Positions 33,625-42,537 are shown, counted from the stretch's first letter. The stretch is DNA of 64,000 nt from Clostridium_AT radicumherbarum (GCF_045310525.1 NZ_JBJHZY010000001.1:1612001-1676000); one strand, 5' to 3'. Program-made: numbers and translations. Notes: generated by a model from the letters alone, not told the origin.

Positions 33625-33989
33625 ATTAACACCTCCTATTTTTTACATCATAGTTAGTATATATTAATTCACAATAGATTACTACAACATATGATAAAGT
33701 AACATAGCCTAGAGATTAATTTTCTCTAGTTTTTTTATTTTTCGAAAAAATTAGAAATTATAAATTAAGGTATTATGGAACAGTACCTTGAATATGGATT
33801 GTATTTTTCTTTCTCCATTTTAAATATTGAACGAATTATATGAGTATACATATGTAAAATTTACTAGTCATTAAATATTTATAAAGCACCAACAATAATA
33901 AGTGACATGTATAATTATTTTTTATTTATATATAAAAATATCATTAATTACTGGAATGTTTCTTTGTTTAAGTTTGGGAGGTGTGTATT
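33625..33989. other. Divergent intergenic region with one orphan terminator
   Basis: 365 bp between pssA and the polysaccharide deacetylase gene. It contains a terminator-like hairpin CTAGAGA (33709-33715)/TCTCTAG (33723-33729) with TTTTTTT on the plus strand, though no plus-strand gene precedes it. Otherwise AT-rich without visible ORF or repeat. Confidence 0.45.
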
Positions 33990-34724
33990 TTGAAACTAAA
34001 AAAAAAAATATTATCTTATACTTTAATATTTTTGTTAGGTACTATTATGATGATTTATAATTCGAGTCTTGAAGAATTAAAATTTAAAGAGGCCTTTTCA
34101 AGTATTGATAAAAAAGTAATTTATTTAACCTTTGATGATGGTCCTAGTTCTGTTGTAACTAATAATATTTTAAATATTCTAAAACAGCAGCATGTAAAGG
34201 CAACATTCTTTGTAGTAGGAAGTATGATTAAGGGCAAAGAATCAGTTTTAAAAAGAATATTTTTGGAAGGTCACAGTATTGGATTGCACACTTATAGTCA
34301 TCAGTATAAACAAATCTATGCAAGTGAAGATGCATTTATTGAAGAAATGATGAAAACTTCAGAAGAAATAAAAAAAGTAATAGGTATTCAACCTAAGATA
34401 ATAAGATTTCCATATGGAAGTAATTCTCATTTGAATAATGCTTTTTTAAAAAAATTGCATGCCCACAATTTTAGGGTTTATGATTGGAATGCATCAATCT
34501 CTGATGGAATAAGACCTGATACTTCTCCAAATTTATTTGCTAGGGAAGCAATTGTCAGAGGTGATGGAATACCCTATGTGATTTTTCTAATGCATTGTAA
34601 TAACACAAATGTAAATACATACAAAGCACTACCACAAATTATTGAGCATTATAAAAAACTAGGATATGAATTTAGAGTAATCACCAATGACACACCAGAA
34701 TTTTATTGGCACTTTTTTAATTAA
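33990..34724 (+). CDS. Polysaccharide deacetylase (NodB domain)
   Basis: 244-residue extracytoplasmic deacetylase acting on peptidoglycan or related polymers. N-terminal hydrophobic anchor (YTLIFLLGTIMMIY, about residues 9-24), then the NodB motifs: VIYLTFDDGPSS (metal Asp-Asp), HSIGLHTYSHQY (metal His pair), RFPYGSNS (motif 3) and later a conserved DWNAS and LMHCN. TTG 33990 is preferred over GTG 33981, which lies within the GGGAGGTGTG ribosome site. Followed by a terminator at 34893. Confidence 0.9.
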   Translation: MKLKKKILSYTLIFLLGTIMMIYNSSLEELKFKEAFSSIDKKVIYLTFDDGPSSVVTNNILNILKQQHVKATFFVVGSMIKGKESVLKRIFLEGHSIGLHTYSHQYKQIYASEDAFIEEMMKTSEEIKKVIGIQPKIIRFPYGSNSHLNNAFLKKLHAHNFRVYDWNASISDGIRPDTSPNLFAREAIVRGDGIPYVIFLMHCNNTNVNTYKALPQIIEHYKKLGYEFRVITNDTPEFYWHFFN

Positions 34725-34892
34725 GTATTATAAGTGTTTTTAGCTGATTGGCTATTAATATTTGGAAGGGTAGAAGATTTTATAACAGAGAAGGCTTTTG
34801 AAAACTTTCAATTCAGAAACTGTAGTGAGGTACTGTGGCGTTAGTTTGTAAAATAAGCAGTTATATTGAATAAATAAATAAAAATAATGATT

Positions 34893-34921
34893 AAAAGCTC
34901 TGAAAATTCAGGGCTTTTTAT
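34893..34921 (+). terminator. Intrinsic terminator
   Basis: AAAAGCTCTGA-AAAT-TCAGGGCTTTT followed by T/A. An identical terminator sequence recurs at 40430-40460. The remaining bases between 34725 and 35063 carry no recognisable gene. Confidence 0.8.
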
Positions 34922-35063
34922 TATTTAATACTGGAGCATTTAATCTAAAAATAATCCTATATTTGTTTAATTATGTAATACATTGAAATAAATGTTCTAT
35001 TTATGCTATAGTTTAAATATAATCTATATGTTCGTAAGAGGATATGCTATACAAGGAGGATAT

Positions 35064-35588
35064 ATGAAAAACCAATTTAAAATATTAGTATCTCTAATAA
35101 TAATTCTGTCATTAAGTCTTATAGGTTGTGAAAGTAATTCTTCTAAAACATCAAATCAAGCTGTAAACACTAATTCCCAAATTAAGACAAGTGATATAGT
35201 GAAATACAAAGGTTCCTATGTAGGAGACAATAGTTCTGTAGGAAATGTAATAGGAAAACTACCAGCTAATATGTATAGTGCAGGATTTAGTTTAGAAACT
35301 AAGAAGCAGCCCTACGGAATAATTATAAACTACAAAGCAAATCAAAGCTTAGGGGAAGAAGATTATTATAAATTTTGGAGTGGTAAAAAAATTAATGAAT
35401 TTTTGGAAAAGAACGCTGTAGTATTATTATCACTTATAGAAAATGCTGACTTTGTAGAATTTCATGTAGATAATATTGGTGAAAAAACTTATAAATATGA
35501 TAGAAAGGGTTTAGAACAAAAATATAGCAGTGATTTAGAAAACTTATTTAAAGACGGTAGTAATATTTATAAGTTTTTAAATAGTTAA
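35064..35588 (+). CDS. Putative lipoprotein
   Basis: 174-residue secreted lipoprotein: basic start, hydrophobic segment and lipobox LSLIGC, then a Ser/Asn-rich linker. The mature part (about residues 50-174) has VKYKGSYVGDNSSVGNVIGK and a C-terminal YDRKGLEQKYSSDLENLF, reminiscent of clostridial DUF4825-type lipoproteins, which I hold only tentatively. ATG 35064 follows CAAGGAGGA; upstream in-frame starts are not needed. Function unknown. Confidence 0.7.
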   Translation: MKNQFKILVSLIIILSLSLIGCESNSSKTSNQAVNTNSQIKTSDIVKYKGSYVGDNSSVGNVIGKLPANMYSAGFSLETKKQPYGIIINYKANQSLGEEDYYKFWSGKKINEFLEKNAVVLLSLIENADFVEFHVDNIGEKTYKYDRKGLEQKYSSDLENLFKDGSNIYKFLNS

Positions 35589-35719
35589 TTTTTTTGAAAA
35601 CGGCTCACCAGTCATTACACATTATGTAATGTTTGAAGGCGTTATCAGAATGTAATTCTGACTTTTAAACTAGTGTTTACTTTGTATTTTATTTATATTG
35701 GGGTTGGAGGCACGTAAAT

Positions 35720-36151
35720 ATGGAAATTAGGTTAATGAAAAGTGAAGATTATAATAAGGTATATCAATTATGGACAAATACAAAAGGAATGGGATTGCGC
35801 AGTTTAGATGACTCATTTGAGGGTATAGAACGATTTTTAAAAAGAAACCCTACCACAAATTACATAGCACAAGTTGAAAATAAAATCATAGGTGTAATAT
35901 TATGTGGACACGATGGTAGAAGGGGATATATCTACCATACAGCAGTTAATTCTTATTATCGAGGGAATGGAATTGGTAAAACATTAGTAAACACTGTGCT
36001 TGAGGCTTTAAAGAAAGAAGAAATAAATAAAGTTGCACTTGTTGTATTTGATTCAAATGATTTAGGAAATAAGTTTTGGCAATCACTTGGTTTTAATAAA
36101 AGAGACGATTTGATTTATAGAAATTTAAGTATAAATGAAAGCAATGCTTAA
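35720..36151 (+). CDS. GNAT family N-acetyltransferase
   Basis: 143-residue acetyltransferase. Acetyl-CoA-binding motif A is clear: AVNSYYRGNGIGKTLVNTVL (R-G-N-G-I-G-K). The end FWQSLGFNKRDDLIYRNL is the usual motif B. The N-terminal strand MEIRLMKSEDYNKVYQLW matches small-molecule or protein-modifying GNATs of the YpeA type. Ribosome site GGAGGCA. Substrate unknown. Two small palindromes upstream (CATTACA-CATTA-TGTAATG at about 35617 and TCAGAAT-GTA-ATTCTGA at about 35646) could be regulatory. Confidence 0.88.
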   Translation: MEIRLMKSEDYNKVYQLWTNTKGMGLRSLDDSFEGIERFLKRNPTTNYIAQVENKIIGVILCGHDGRRGYIYHTAVNSYYRGNGIGKTLVNTVLEALKKEEINKVALVVFDSNDLGNKFWQSLGFNKRDDLIYRNLSINESNA

Positions 36152-36210
36152 TATTCATTATATAATTAATTGTAAACATCCACATATGAATTTAGGAGAT
36201 AAAAAAACAA

Positions 36211-36966
36211 ATGGTTCAAGATAATAATGAATTAGAAATAGTTAAAGAATTCAAAGAAGTTCTAAAGCCAAAACTGTATTGGCCAATTTGGAACACAATT
36301 ATATGTTCTGGTCCACCATTAAACCTTATCTTTAGATATTATTTAGAAAGGGATATTAAAAATCCAACTGTTGCAATAATTCTTACAGTAATAGCTATGA
36401 TATGGACTATTATTAATTGGTATTGGTATGTAAAGGAAAGAAATGATTTTAAAAAGTATTGGCAAAAGATTTCAGTGGAATTGGAGACCTTAAACTATAA
36501 AGAAAAGACTTCAAAAGGTTACATTGATATAATTTCTAATAGTTTGCAAATAACAGCAATAGCTTCTCTGGTAGCATTCTTTATTTTCGTTGCTATTGCA
36601 TTATTATCTAAACTTTCATATTTTAAATATTTTGCGTTATTCTCCATAATAATTTTTCTCTTAGCAGGTATAGGAATGATAATTGTTAGTATTATTCTAT
36701 TTTTTAGCTTTCTTAAAGAAGTAAAAAAGGAGGGAAGATTAAATAACGTATTAAAAAGATTTTTTCTAATCTTTACACTATTATTTATTATACAAATGAT
36801 TCTTATTTTTATAATACACAAAAACCTCGATTGGTTTAGATGCCTTATAACTTCTTTAATGATGACACTTCCTATTATTATATCTTCTGAAGTTGCTATT
36901 ATATATAAAGGGTTAAAGAAAGAGTATTCAGTGAATACTACGCCAGATGAAAGCGAAAGCAGGTAA
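36211..36966 (+). CDS. Hypothetical polytopic membrane protein
   Basis: 251-residue integral membrane protein with about six hydrophobic segments (around residues 27-45, 55-75, 110-130, 134-160, 185-203, 210-230) and a cytosolic, charged loop between helices 2 and 3. No enzyme motif is visible. Ribosome site AGGAGAT. It starts 59 bp after the GNAT gene on the same strand and ends shortly before repeat R1 copy B, which supplies a terminator. Confidence 0.65.
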   Translation: MVQDNNELEIVKEFKEVLKPKLYWPIWNTIICSGPPLNLIFRYYLERDIKNPTVAIILTVIAMIWTIINWYWYVKERNDFKKYWQKISVELETLNYKEKTSKGYIDIISNSLQITAIASLVAFFIFVAIALLSKLSYFKYFALFSIIIFLLAGIGMIIVSIILFFSFLKEVKKEGRLNNVLKRFFLIFTLLFIIQMILIFIIHKNLDWFRCLITSLMMTLPIIISSEVAIIYKGLKKEYSVNTTPDESESR

Positions 36967-37035
36967 ACTGACTGGTTAGAGGTTAGAGGTGTAATACCTT
37001 ACTAATGAGTGCAATAAATCATTGATTTGCTAATG

Positions 37036-37252
37036 GCTTTTTTCATATATTTTAGAGCAACATATATTATTACAAAAATAAATATATATGAAATTAATTA
37101 ACCAGTTGCCTAATAGTAACTAGTTAATTTTGCTATGCGCATTTTTTCAATGGATATTTTCTTAAAATTATGTTTGATTTATATTAGCAGGATTATCCAT
37201 AAAATCAATTGTTAATGAGTCTGTGATCATAATGATCACGGGCTTTTTTATT
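37036..37252 (+). repeat. Repeat R1, copy B, with about 80-bp expansion
   Basis: Left part with GCAACATATATTATTACAAA, right part with AAAATCAATTG and a perfect hairpin AGTCTGTGATCAT/ATGATCACGGGCT plus TTTTTTATT. Between them is about 80 bp of extra sequence not found in copies A, C and D, including a hairpin AATTAACCAGTT/AACTAGTTAATT. It acts as the terminator of the membrane-protein gene ending at 36966 and fills most of the 432-bp gap. Confidence 0.75.
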
Positions 37253-37398
37253 AAACTAGGGTGATGCAAAATAAAATAATTAAAAAAATCAATTAAATGA
37301 AGAAACTTTTTTGTGGGTGACAGGGTATATAAGATATAATGGAAATAAATAGTAACTATGTTTTACTATACAAATTTAAAGGTACGCGGGGTATCCAT

Positions 37399-37956
37399 AT
37401 GGAAATAAATGAGGATGAAATCATTAAAGATGCGATTGATGGAAATAAGTCAACAATGGGAATTTTATTTAATATGTATGCAAATGATGCTGTGAAGCTT
37501 GCCTACTTTATTACAAGTGAATGGTCTACTGCGGAGGATGCAGTGCAGGAGGCTTTTATAAGAGCTTTTTCTCATATTAAATCCTTTGATAGAAATAAGA
37601 AATTTAAACCTTGGTTCACAAAAATTGTAGTGAATGAAGCGAAAAGAGCAGGAAAGAGGTCAGCAAGACATTATTGTTTGGAAGATGTTTTGGATATGAA
37701 AAGTGATTCTGATTCATTAGAGTACGAGGTTATTGGTGAATTAAGCAGACAAGTTCTATTAGAAAAGATAAATAAGCTTGAGCTAAAGTATAGACTGCCA
37801 ATAATATTAAAATATTTCTCTGATTTATCAGAGAAAGAAATAAGTCAGGTATTAGTTATACCGGTAACCACAGTTAAGGCAAGATTGTACAAGGCAAGAC
37901 AGATATTAAAAAATGACCTTACAGCTATGGAGGTGGGTTTTCAATATGAAAGATAA
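37399..37956 (+). CDS. ECF-type sigma-70 family RNA polymerase sigma factor
   Basis: 185-residue sigma factor. Region 2: AVKLAYFITSEWSTAEDAVQ, EAFIRAFSHIKSFD, KPWFTKIVVNEAKR. Region 4: LPIILKYFSDLSEKEISQVL, TTVKARLYKARQIL. ATG 37399 gives the standard N terminus (MEINEDEIIKDAIDGNK); an in-frame ATG at 37339 is possible because the region is open, but adds a non-conserved extension. The stop overlaps the anti-sigma start by 11 bp, indicating translational coupling. Confidence 0.9.
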   Translation: MEINEDEIIKDAIDGNKSTMGILFNMYANDAVKLAYFITSEWSTAEDAVQEAFIRAFSHIKSFDRNKKFKPWFTKIVVNEAKRAGKRSARHYCLEDVLDMKSDSDSLEYEVIGELSRQVLLEKINKLELKYRLPIILKYFSDLSEKEISQVLVIPVTTVKARLYKARQILKNDLTAMEVGFQYER

Positions 37957-39034
37957 AGAAGATTTTGATGTGGAGTTAAAAGCTGCATTTGATAATTCCT
38001 TTGATTGGAAGGGCTCAAGGGAAGACATGTGGAGGAATATTGAGAGAAGACTTTCTGAAAAGAGGAACCTGCATCGATTTAGAAATACAAGAGCAGCTGC
38101 GGGTTTAGCAGTGGCAGCAATTTTATGTGTTGTTTTCCTTGTGATTCCAATAAACCATAACATTTCAGGTGATAAATTAAAAAATACACCTAATACTCAG
38201 GTAACACCTAAGGGTGAAAAGTTTGCCTCAAATCAAACGCAATTACCTAGTAGTAGCAGATCAATAAGTAATCAAGAAGCCTCTGTAAAAGAATATTTGG
38301 GTCCTATAAATTTAAGATGGAATTTTGACTTGAACTTGAAAGATGAATCCTGCACTCCTGGACAGGAGATAAAACTAAACATGACTTTTACTGGCGGACA
38401 GGAGGACACTAAAATTATAGAAAAAGCACCATCCATTGTCATTACAAGAATTGGAAAGGTGGATCATGATGAAAAAATTGATGTAATGCCTTTATTACAG
38501 TTAGAAAATAAAATTATAAAAAAAGATGAATCTATTAATTTAGAATTAAAGTTTAAAGCACCCACTGAATCAGGGTTTTATTTCGTTCAATTAGGCGAGC
38601 TCAAGATACAAAATAGTATGGGAATTTCCCAAACATCTGGAGGAGGCGCAAAATTTATAGTTACTGCTTCAAAATCAGAGGTCTATGTGAAAAACATTCC
38701 TATAAATAAAGAGTTGAATGCACATGGGAACATTATAAAAGTTAAGGATATTGTCATGAATGAGAAGGAAACAAAAATAAACTATACTATTAGCTTTGCT
38801 GAGAGGCATGCTGACTGTAGGTTTAAATTAGTAACAGATACCGGGGAAACATTATATCAGATAGACTGGATTGGAAGGGATATTCAAAACGGAATGGATG
38901 CGATGGTAGGTTTTAACCCAGTGCGTAACAATGTTAAAAAATTATATTTAGAGGTAATTGATTTAAATGAGACAACAGCAGATGGTGTTAAAGGGATAAA
39001 AGGTGATTGGAATCTTGAGATGCCAATAAATTAG
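37946..39034 (+). CDS. Membrane-anchored probable anti-sigma factor
   Basis: 362-residue protein with an acidic/amphipathic cytosolic part (about residues 1-48, DVELKAAFDNSFDWKGSRED), one transmembrane helix (about 50-70, AGLAVAAILCVVFLVIPI), and a large extracytoplasmic beta-rich region with a polar linker, resembling DUF4179/DUF5643-type anti-sigma factors. ATG 37946 is used (GGAGGTGGG upstream, overlap with sigma gene). It presumably holds the sigma factor at the membrane until an envelope signal arrives. The signal is unknown. Confidence 0.7.
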   Translation: MKDKEDFDVELKAAFDNSFDWKGSREDMWRNIERRLSEKRNLHRFRNTRAAAGLAVAAILCVVFLVIPINHNISGDKLKNTPNTQVTPKGEKFASNQTQLPSSSRSISNQEASVKEYLGPINLRWNFDLNLKDESCTPGQEIKLNMTFTGGQEDTKIIEKAPSIVITRIGKVDHDEKIDVMPLLQLENKIIKKDESINLELKFKAPTESGFYFVQLGELKIQNSMGISQTSGGGAKFIVTASKSEVYVKNIPINKELNAHGNIIKVKDIVMNEKETKINYTISFAERHADCRFKLVTDTGETLYQIDWIGRDIQNGMDAMVGFNPVRNNVKKLYLEVIDLNETTADGVKGIKGDWNLEMPIN

Positions 39035-39045
39035 GAGGTAATATT

Positions 39046-39642
39046 ATGGTCAATGCTTCTAAAATTTTAATAGCAGTATTTGCATTCTGCACAATTATGA
39101 CAGGTTGTTCAAAATCAGATTTAACTGGAAATTTTAAGAAGGAGCCTCTAAAGGTCACAAACCTTCAGAATGGAAATCAAACTAAACAGAACAATCAGTA
39201 TAAGTATTTCGAACTTCCTGATAAGATACAATTAATAGATAAGGGAAAAAGGCTTAAAATGATAACAGCTGATGATAATTTATATAAGCAAATATTAGAT
39301 TTAACCAATGAAAGATTTAATACAAATGTTTCTTCACTTAGGTGTATTGTAACTCCAGAAAACTTAAAGTCATTAGAAAATAATGAGTTAGTTTTAGAAT
39401 TTATTTATCTCGGACCCAAGTATACCGAATTTTATAATCAATTTCTTCCGCCTATTAAACAATATGTTAGATTACTAATGCCGCTGACAAATTCTGTTTC
39501 GAAAAATTTATATATTGATGACGGAAAGGGTTCTGGTCTTTCCCCACTTTCAAATCTCTTGCCGCCTGACAAATTGATTGATTTAGTAAATAAATCTAAT
39601 ATCACAAATACTTCTTCTAGTGATAGTGGTGAACCTTGGTAG
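39046..39642 (+). CDS. Putative lipoprotein of the sigma operon
   Basis: 198-residue lipoprotein with signal peptide and lipobox TIMTGC. The mature region begins with a Lys/Asn-rich linker followed by a compact domain with ELPDKIQLIDKGKRLKMI and KSLENNELVLEFIYLGPKYT. Ribosome site TAGGAGG, 11 bp after the anti-sigma stop, so co-transcribed and possibly part of the sensing complex, which is inference. No known family recognised. Confidence 0.7.
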   Translation: MVNASKILIAVFAFCTIMTGCSKSDLTGNFKKEPLKVTNLQNGNQTKQNNQYKYFELPDKIQLIDKGKRLKMITADDNLYKQILDLTNERFNTNVSSLRCIVTPENLKSLENNELVLEFIYLGPKYTEFYNQFLPPIKQYVRLLMPLTNSVSKNLYIDDGKGSGLSPLSNLLPPDKLIDLVNKSNITNTSSSDSGEPW

Positions 39643-39761
39643 CAATACTTGTTTAAAGTATTAAATAAATTTAATTAAATTTAAGCTGGATAACATGCAC
39701 AGTAATAAAAGAATTCTAATACCTGCTATTCAGTGCAGATAATATTAGAGGGGTGGATATA

Positions 39762-40424
39762 TTGAATAAGAAAAAAATTATTTTAGGAGCTACAACTTTA
39801 GTAATAGCAATATTTATTGTGGGCTGTAGCAATGGAAGTAATCATGCAAATTCTTCGTATACATCTACAGTTAATACTAAAAAGCAAGAAATTAAAATTG
39901 ATACTTTCAAACAAACAGTTGATACTTCCAATCAAACAGTTGATGGATTGACTTTATCAGTTAATGCAAAAATAGGAGTAGTAAAAGGAGATAGAACTAA
40001 AGATAATGTTGCACATGACAATGGAGAATATATTGCTAATGGTAGTGACATTGTGAAAGCAGCAGATTATAAAAGCATTATTGTAGATATTGATATAAAA
40101 AATGATAGAGATAATGCAGCTGATTTAAGGTATTTGAATGGGGCATTACAAGATGGTTATAAAACAAATAGTACAATAACTGTTGACGGGTACAATATCC
40201 AAATCCAAGCTAAAACTTCAGGCAAGTATGAATTTAAGTTTCTTGTAAGAAAAGATATTATAACCGAAAATCTTAATTTATATTACTTATGGATAAAGAA
40301 TAAAGATGAATACCAAAAATTAATACAAAATGCTAGTATGATGAATCCAACTATACATTATATGGCAAAAGATAATAGAGATATATTTGAGTATATAAGA
40401 CTTTCATGTTATATTAATAATTAA
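39762..40424 (+). CDS. Putative lipoprotein
   Basis: 220-residue lipoprotein: TTG start (AGAGGGGTGG upstream), hydrophobic signal and lipobox FIVGCS, then a Ser/Thr/Gln-rich linker with an imperfect repeat (DTFKQTVDTSNQTVDGLTLS) and a soluble domain with extended strands. The GTG at 39753 belongs to the ribosome site. About 120 bp separate it from the previous lipoprotein, so it may have its own promoter. Function unknown. Followed by a terminator at 40430. Confidence 0.7.
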   Translation: MNKKKIILGATTLVIAIFIVGCSNGSNHANSSYTSTVNTKKQEIKIDTFKQTVDTSNQTVDGLTLSVNAKIGVVKGDRTKDNVAHDNGEYIANGSDIVKAADYKSIIVDIDIKNDRDNAADLRYLNGALQDGYKTNSTITVDGYNIQIQAKTSGKYEFKFLVRKDIITENLNLYYLWIKNKDEYQKLIQNASMMNPTIHYMAKDNRDIFEYIRLSCYINN

Positions 40425-40429
40425 ACAAT

Positions 40430-40460
40430 AAAAGCTCTGAAAATTCAGGGCTTTTTATTT
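40430..40460 (+). terminator. Intrinsic terminator, same sequence as at 34893
   Basis: AAAAGCTCTGA-AAAT-TCAGGGCTTTTTATTTTTT. Sequence identical to the stem at 34893-34921, which also follows a secreted protein gene. Confidence 0.85.
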
Positions 40461-40467
40461 TTTAAGA

Positions 40468-40590
40468 CTACAATAATTTATCAATAATAAATGGAGTTAA
40501 TTTCATTAACAATAATAAAATAATCAATGTACAAATGCTAATAAAAATATAAATCTTAGCAGCATTTTTAGCTATACGCTTAATATCCAT
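40468..40590 (-). CDS. Small membrane peptide, 40 aa
   Basis: ATG 40590 has GAGGTGATATT upstream on the minus strand, a good ribosome site. The 40-residue product has a basic N terminus (MDIKRIAKNAAK) and one hydrophobic helix (IYIFISICTLIILLLLM) and ends at TAG 40468. It stands alone in the gap between a plus-strand lipoprotein gene and a divergent GNAT gene. I do not recognise it; size and layout fit small membrane regulators or type I toxin-like peptides, without further evidence. Confidence 0.5.
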   Translation of the reverse strand: MDIKRIAKNAAKIYIFISICTLIILLLLMKLTPFIIDKLL

Positions 40591-40705
40591 AATATCACCT
40601 CAGTAAAATTATTGACAAAAGAAGGAAATGTTAAACTTGACTAGAATATTGTTTTATAAAGACACAATTGTAAGTTATTACGTATGAAATTAAGGGGGAA
40701 CTATT

Positions 40706-41212
40706 TTGAGTAGATTAATTCGTTATGCAAACTTGAATGACACGGATATTTTAGGAAAAATTCATTCAGAATCATCACGGGAAGGGTTTAAAGGTATTAT
40801 TCCAGATTATATTTTAAATGATATTTTTTCTATTGAAAGGAGAACAAAGCGTTTTATTAGTGAAATATCAGAGGGTTCGCCCAGGACTGCTGTTGTTTTT
40901 GAGAAAAATGAACCAGCAGGACTAATTTCATTTGGGAAATGTAGATCTGGCATTAATGATAAATTGTGGATAGAGATTTGGAGAGTTTATTTAACTCCAA
41001 AATTTTGGGGAAGAGGTGTTGCTAAAGAGTTGATAGAATGGGGAATCAACGAAATACAAAAAGAAAACTTCAGCAATATAGAACTTTGGGTATTAGAAGA
41101 AAATATACGTGCCAGAAAGTTCTATGAGAAAATGGGGTTTAAACATGATAATACTGTCCAAATAACTAATATGGGTAAAGAACTAAAAGAACTACGTTAT
41201 ATCAGAGCATAA
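40706..41212 (+). CDS. GNAT family N-acetyltransferase
   Basis: 168-residue acetyltransferase. Motif A reads VYLTPKFWGRGVAKELIEWG (G-R-G-V-A-K), followed by IELWVLEENIRARKFYEKMG (motif B). N-terminal RYANLNDTDILGKIHSESSR and FKGIIPDYIL resemble the PhnO/YhdJ group that acetylates small molecules. Start TTG with GGGGGAAC upstream. It stands alone, and repeat R1 copy C begins about 20 bp after its stop. Confidence 0.88.
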   Translation: MSRLIRYANLNDTDILGKIHSESSREGFKGIIPDYILNDIFSIERRTKRFISEISEGSPRTAVVFEKNEPAGLISFGKCRSGINDKLWIEIWRVYLTPKFWGRGVAKELIEWGINEIQKENFSNIELWVLEENIRARKFYEKMGFKHDNTVQITNMGKELKELRYIRA

Positions 41213-41230
41213 AAACAATATGAGTACTTC

Positions 41231-41408
41231 ACAATATTCTTAGCATATATATTTACAAAAAGAAATTTATCAGCAATTAATCAACTTCCAATTATCAATA
41301 TAATCAATTGTTGAGTAGTCTGTGATCATAATGAGCACGGGCTTTTTTATTGTTTTTTTTATTTCATTAGTTGTATAATTTATATATTAAAATAATGCTG
41401 ACTTTTAA
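41231..41408 (+). repeat. Repeat R1, copy C (extended)
   Basis: Core 41250-41352 with the AATCAACTTCCAATTAT block and terminator hairpin AGTCTGTGATC...GAGCACGGGCT plus TTTTTTATT (one mismatch in the stem). Unlike copies A and B, similarity to copy D continues about 60 bp beyond the terminator, through TTGTATAATTTATATATTAA and CTGACTT. C and D are therefore direct repeats of about 180 bp flanking the acetyltransferase gene. Confidence 0.85.
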
Positions 41409-41592
41409 AATATTTTTCCATAACAAGATTTATAAAAATAGTTATTTTTAATGTTTCATGCAAGTTCATGAGATTCTACGAGATACCATTTTTTTAAAAC
41501 TATGAATTTAAAGAATTTTATGGGATTATTGCGGTAAAGTCGCATATTGGCACATTGGTTATAAGAATAAGCATATAAAAGGGGAATTTAAT

Positions 41593-42201
41593 ATGACAGA
41601 ATATGAAAAGATGCACAGTGGTAAGATTTATAATTGTAACGACAAAGAATTGATGGAATTACAGGAAAAGTGCTTAGATAAGCTTTATGATTTTAATGCC
41701 ACTCGTCCTAGGGAATTTGACAAACGTATAGATATGCTAAAAGACATGTTTGCGGAGTTTGGCCAAGGTTGCTATGTTGAACCACCTTTACGCTGCAACT
41801 GGGGCGGAAAGCATGTGCATTTTGGGAATAATGTCTATGCAAATTTTAACCTTACTCTTGTAGATGATACCCATATTTATGTAGGAGACTATACGCTATT
41901 TGGGCCAAATGTAACAATAGCAACAGCAGCACATCCAATACTTCCAGAAATGCGTATGCCGGTAACACAATATAATCTGCCAGTACATATTGGTAAAAAT
42001 TGTTGGATTGGTGCAGGAGCTATTATTCTTCCTGGAGTTACTATTGGTGATAATTCTGTTATTGGAGCTGGAAGTGTGGTGACAAAAGATATTCCAGCGA
42101 ATGTAGTTGCAGTAGGTAATCCTTGTAAAGTCTTAAGAGAATTTGATGAAAGAGATAAAAGGCAGGTAAGCGAACTGATGGCGATAAGTGTGGGAAAATA
42201 A
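41593..42201 (+). CDS. Maltose/galactoside O-acetyltransferase family (hexapeptide repeat)
   Basis: 202-residue trimeric acetyltransferase of the LbH-MAT group. N-terminal Mac domain (MTEYEKMHSGKIYNCNDKEL) and the left-handed beta-helix with hexapeptide repeats: VHFGNNVYANFNLTLVDD, GPNVTIATAAHP (catalytic His), HIGKNCWIGAGAIILPGVTI and GAGSVVTKDIPANVVAVGNP. Transfers acetyl from acetyl-CoA to sugars such as maltose or galactosides; the true substrate is unknown. Ribosome site AAGGGGA. It lies between direct repeats R1-C and R1-D. Confidence 0.93.
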   Translation: MTEYEKMHSGKIYNCNDKELMELQEKCLDKLYDFNATRPREFDKRIDMLKDMFAEFGQGCYVEPPLRCNWGGKHVHFGNNVYANFNLTLVDDTHIYVGDYTLFGPNVTIATAAHPILPEMRMPVTQYNLPVHIGKNCWIGAGAIILPGVTIGDNSVIGAGSVVTKDIPANVVAVGNPCKVLREFDERDKRQVSELMAISVGK

Positions 42202-42230
42202 CAGCCAAGCTAAGATAAAGTTAGTTCGAA

Positions 42231-42417
42231 ATCTTCTTTTCTTGTATAGCAATATATATTATTACCAAAAAAATATATCAACAATTAGTCAACTTCCAAT
42301 TATTCATATAATCCATTGTTAAGTAGTCTGTGACCATTATGATCACGGGCTTTTTTATTGGTGTTTTTATTCCATAAGTTGTATAATTTATATATTAAAG
42401 TAATACTGACTTGTAAG
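42231..42417 (+). repeat. Repeat R1, copy D (extended)
   Basis: R1 core (42258-42359) beginning ATATATTATTACCAAAAAAA, with terminator AGTCTGTGACC...GATCACGGGCT and TTTTTTATT, then the same downstream extension as copy C (TTGTATAATTTATATATTAA, CTGACTT). The extension contains a TATAAT-like element that could serve the methyltransferase gene that follows. Terminates the acetyltransferase transcript. Confidence 0.85.
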
Positions 42418-42537
42418 CTAATATGTTACAAAAATAAGATAAAACTAATTAATTAAGAGGTAGATAAGCATTTGGAAATAAGAAATTATTACCGATAGTA
42501 TTTTTATAAAAATGAAATAGACGATAGGAGAGAAAAT

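Noticed and set aside
41231..42417. Integron-type gene cassettes with attC sites
   Set aside because: Repeats do follow single genes, but no attC-type core sites (GTTRRRY) in conserved inverted arrangement and no integrase gene were seen; kept only as a cassette-like repeat pattern.
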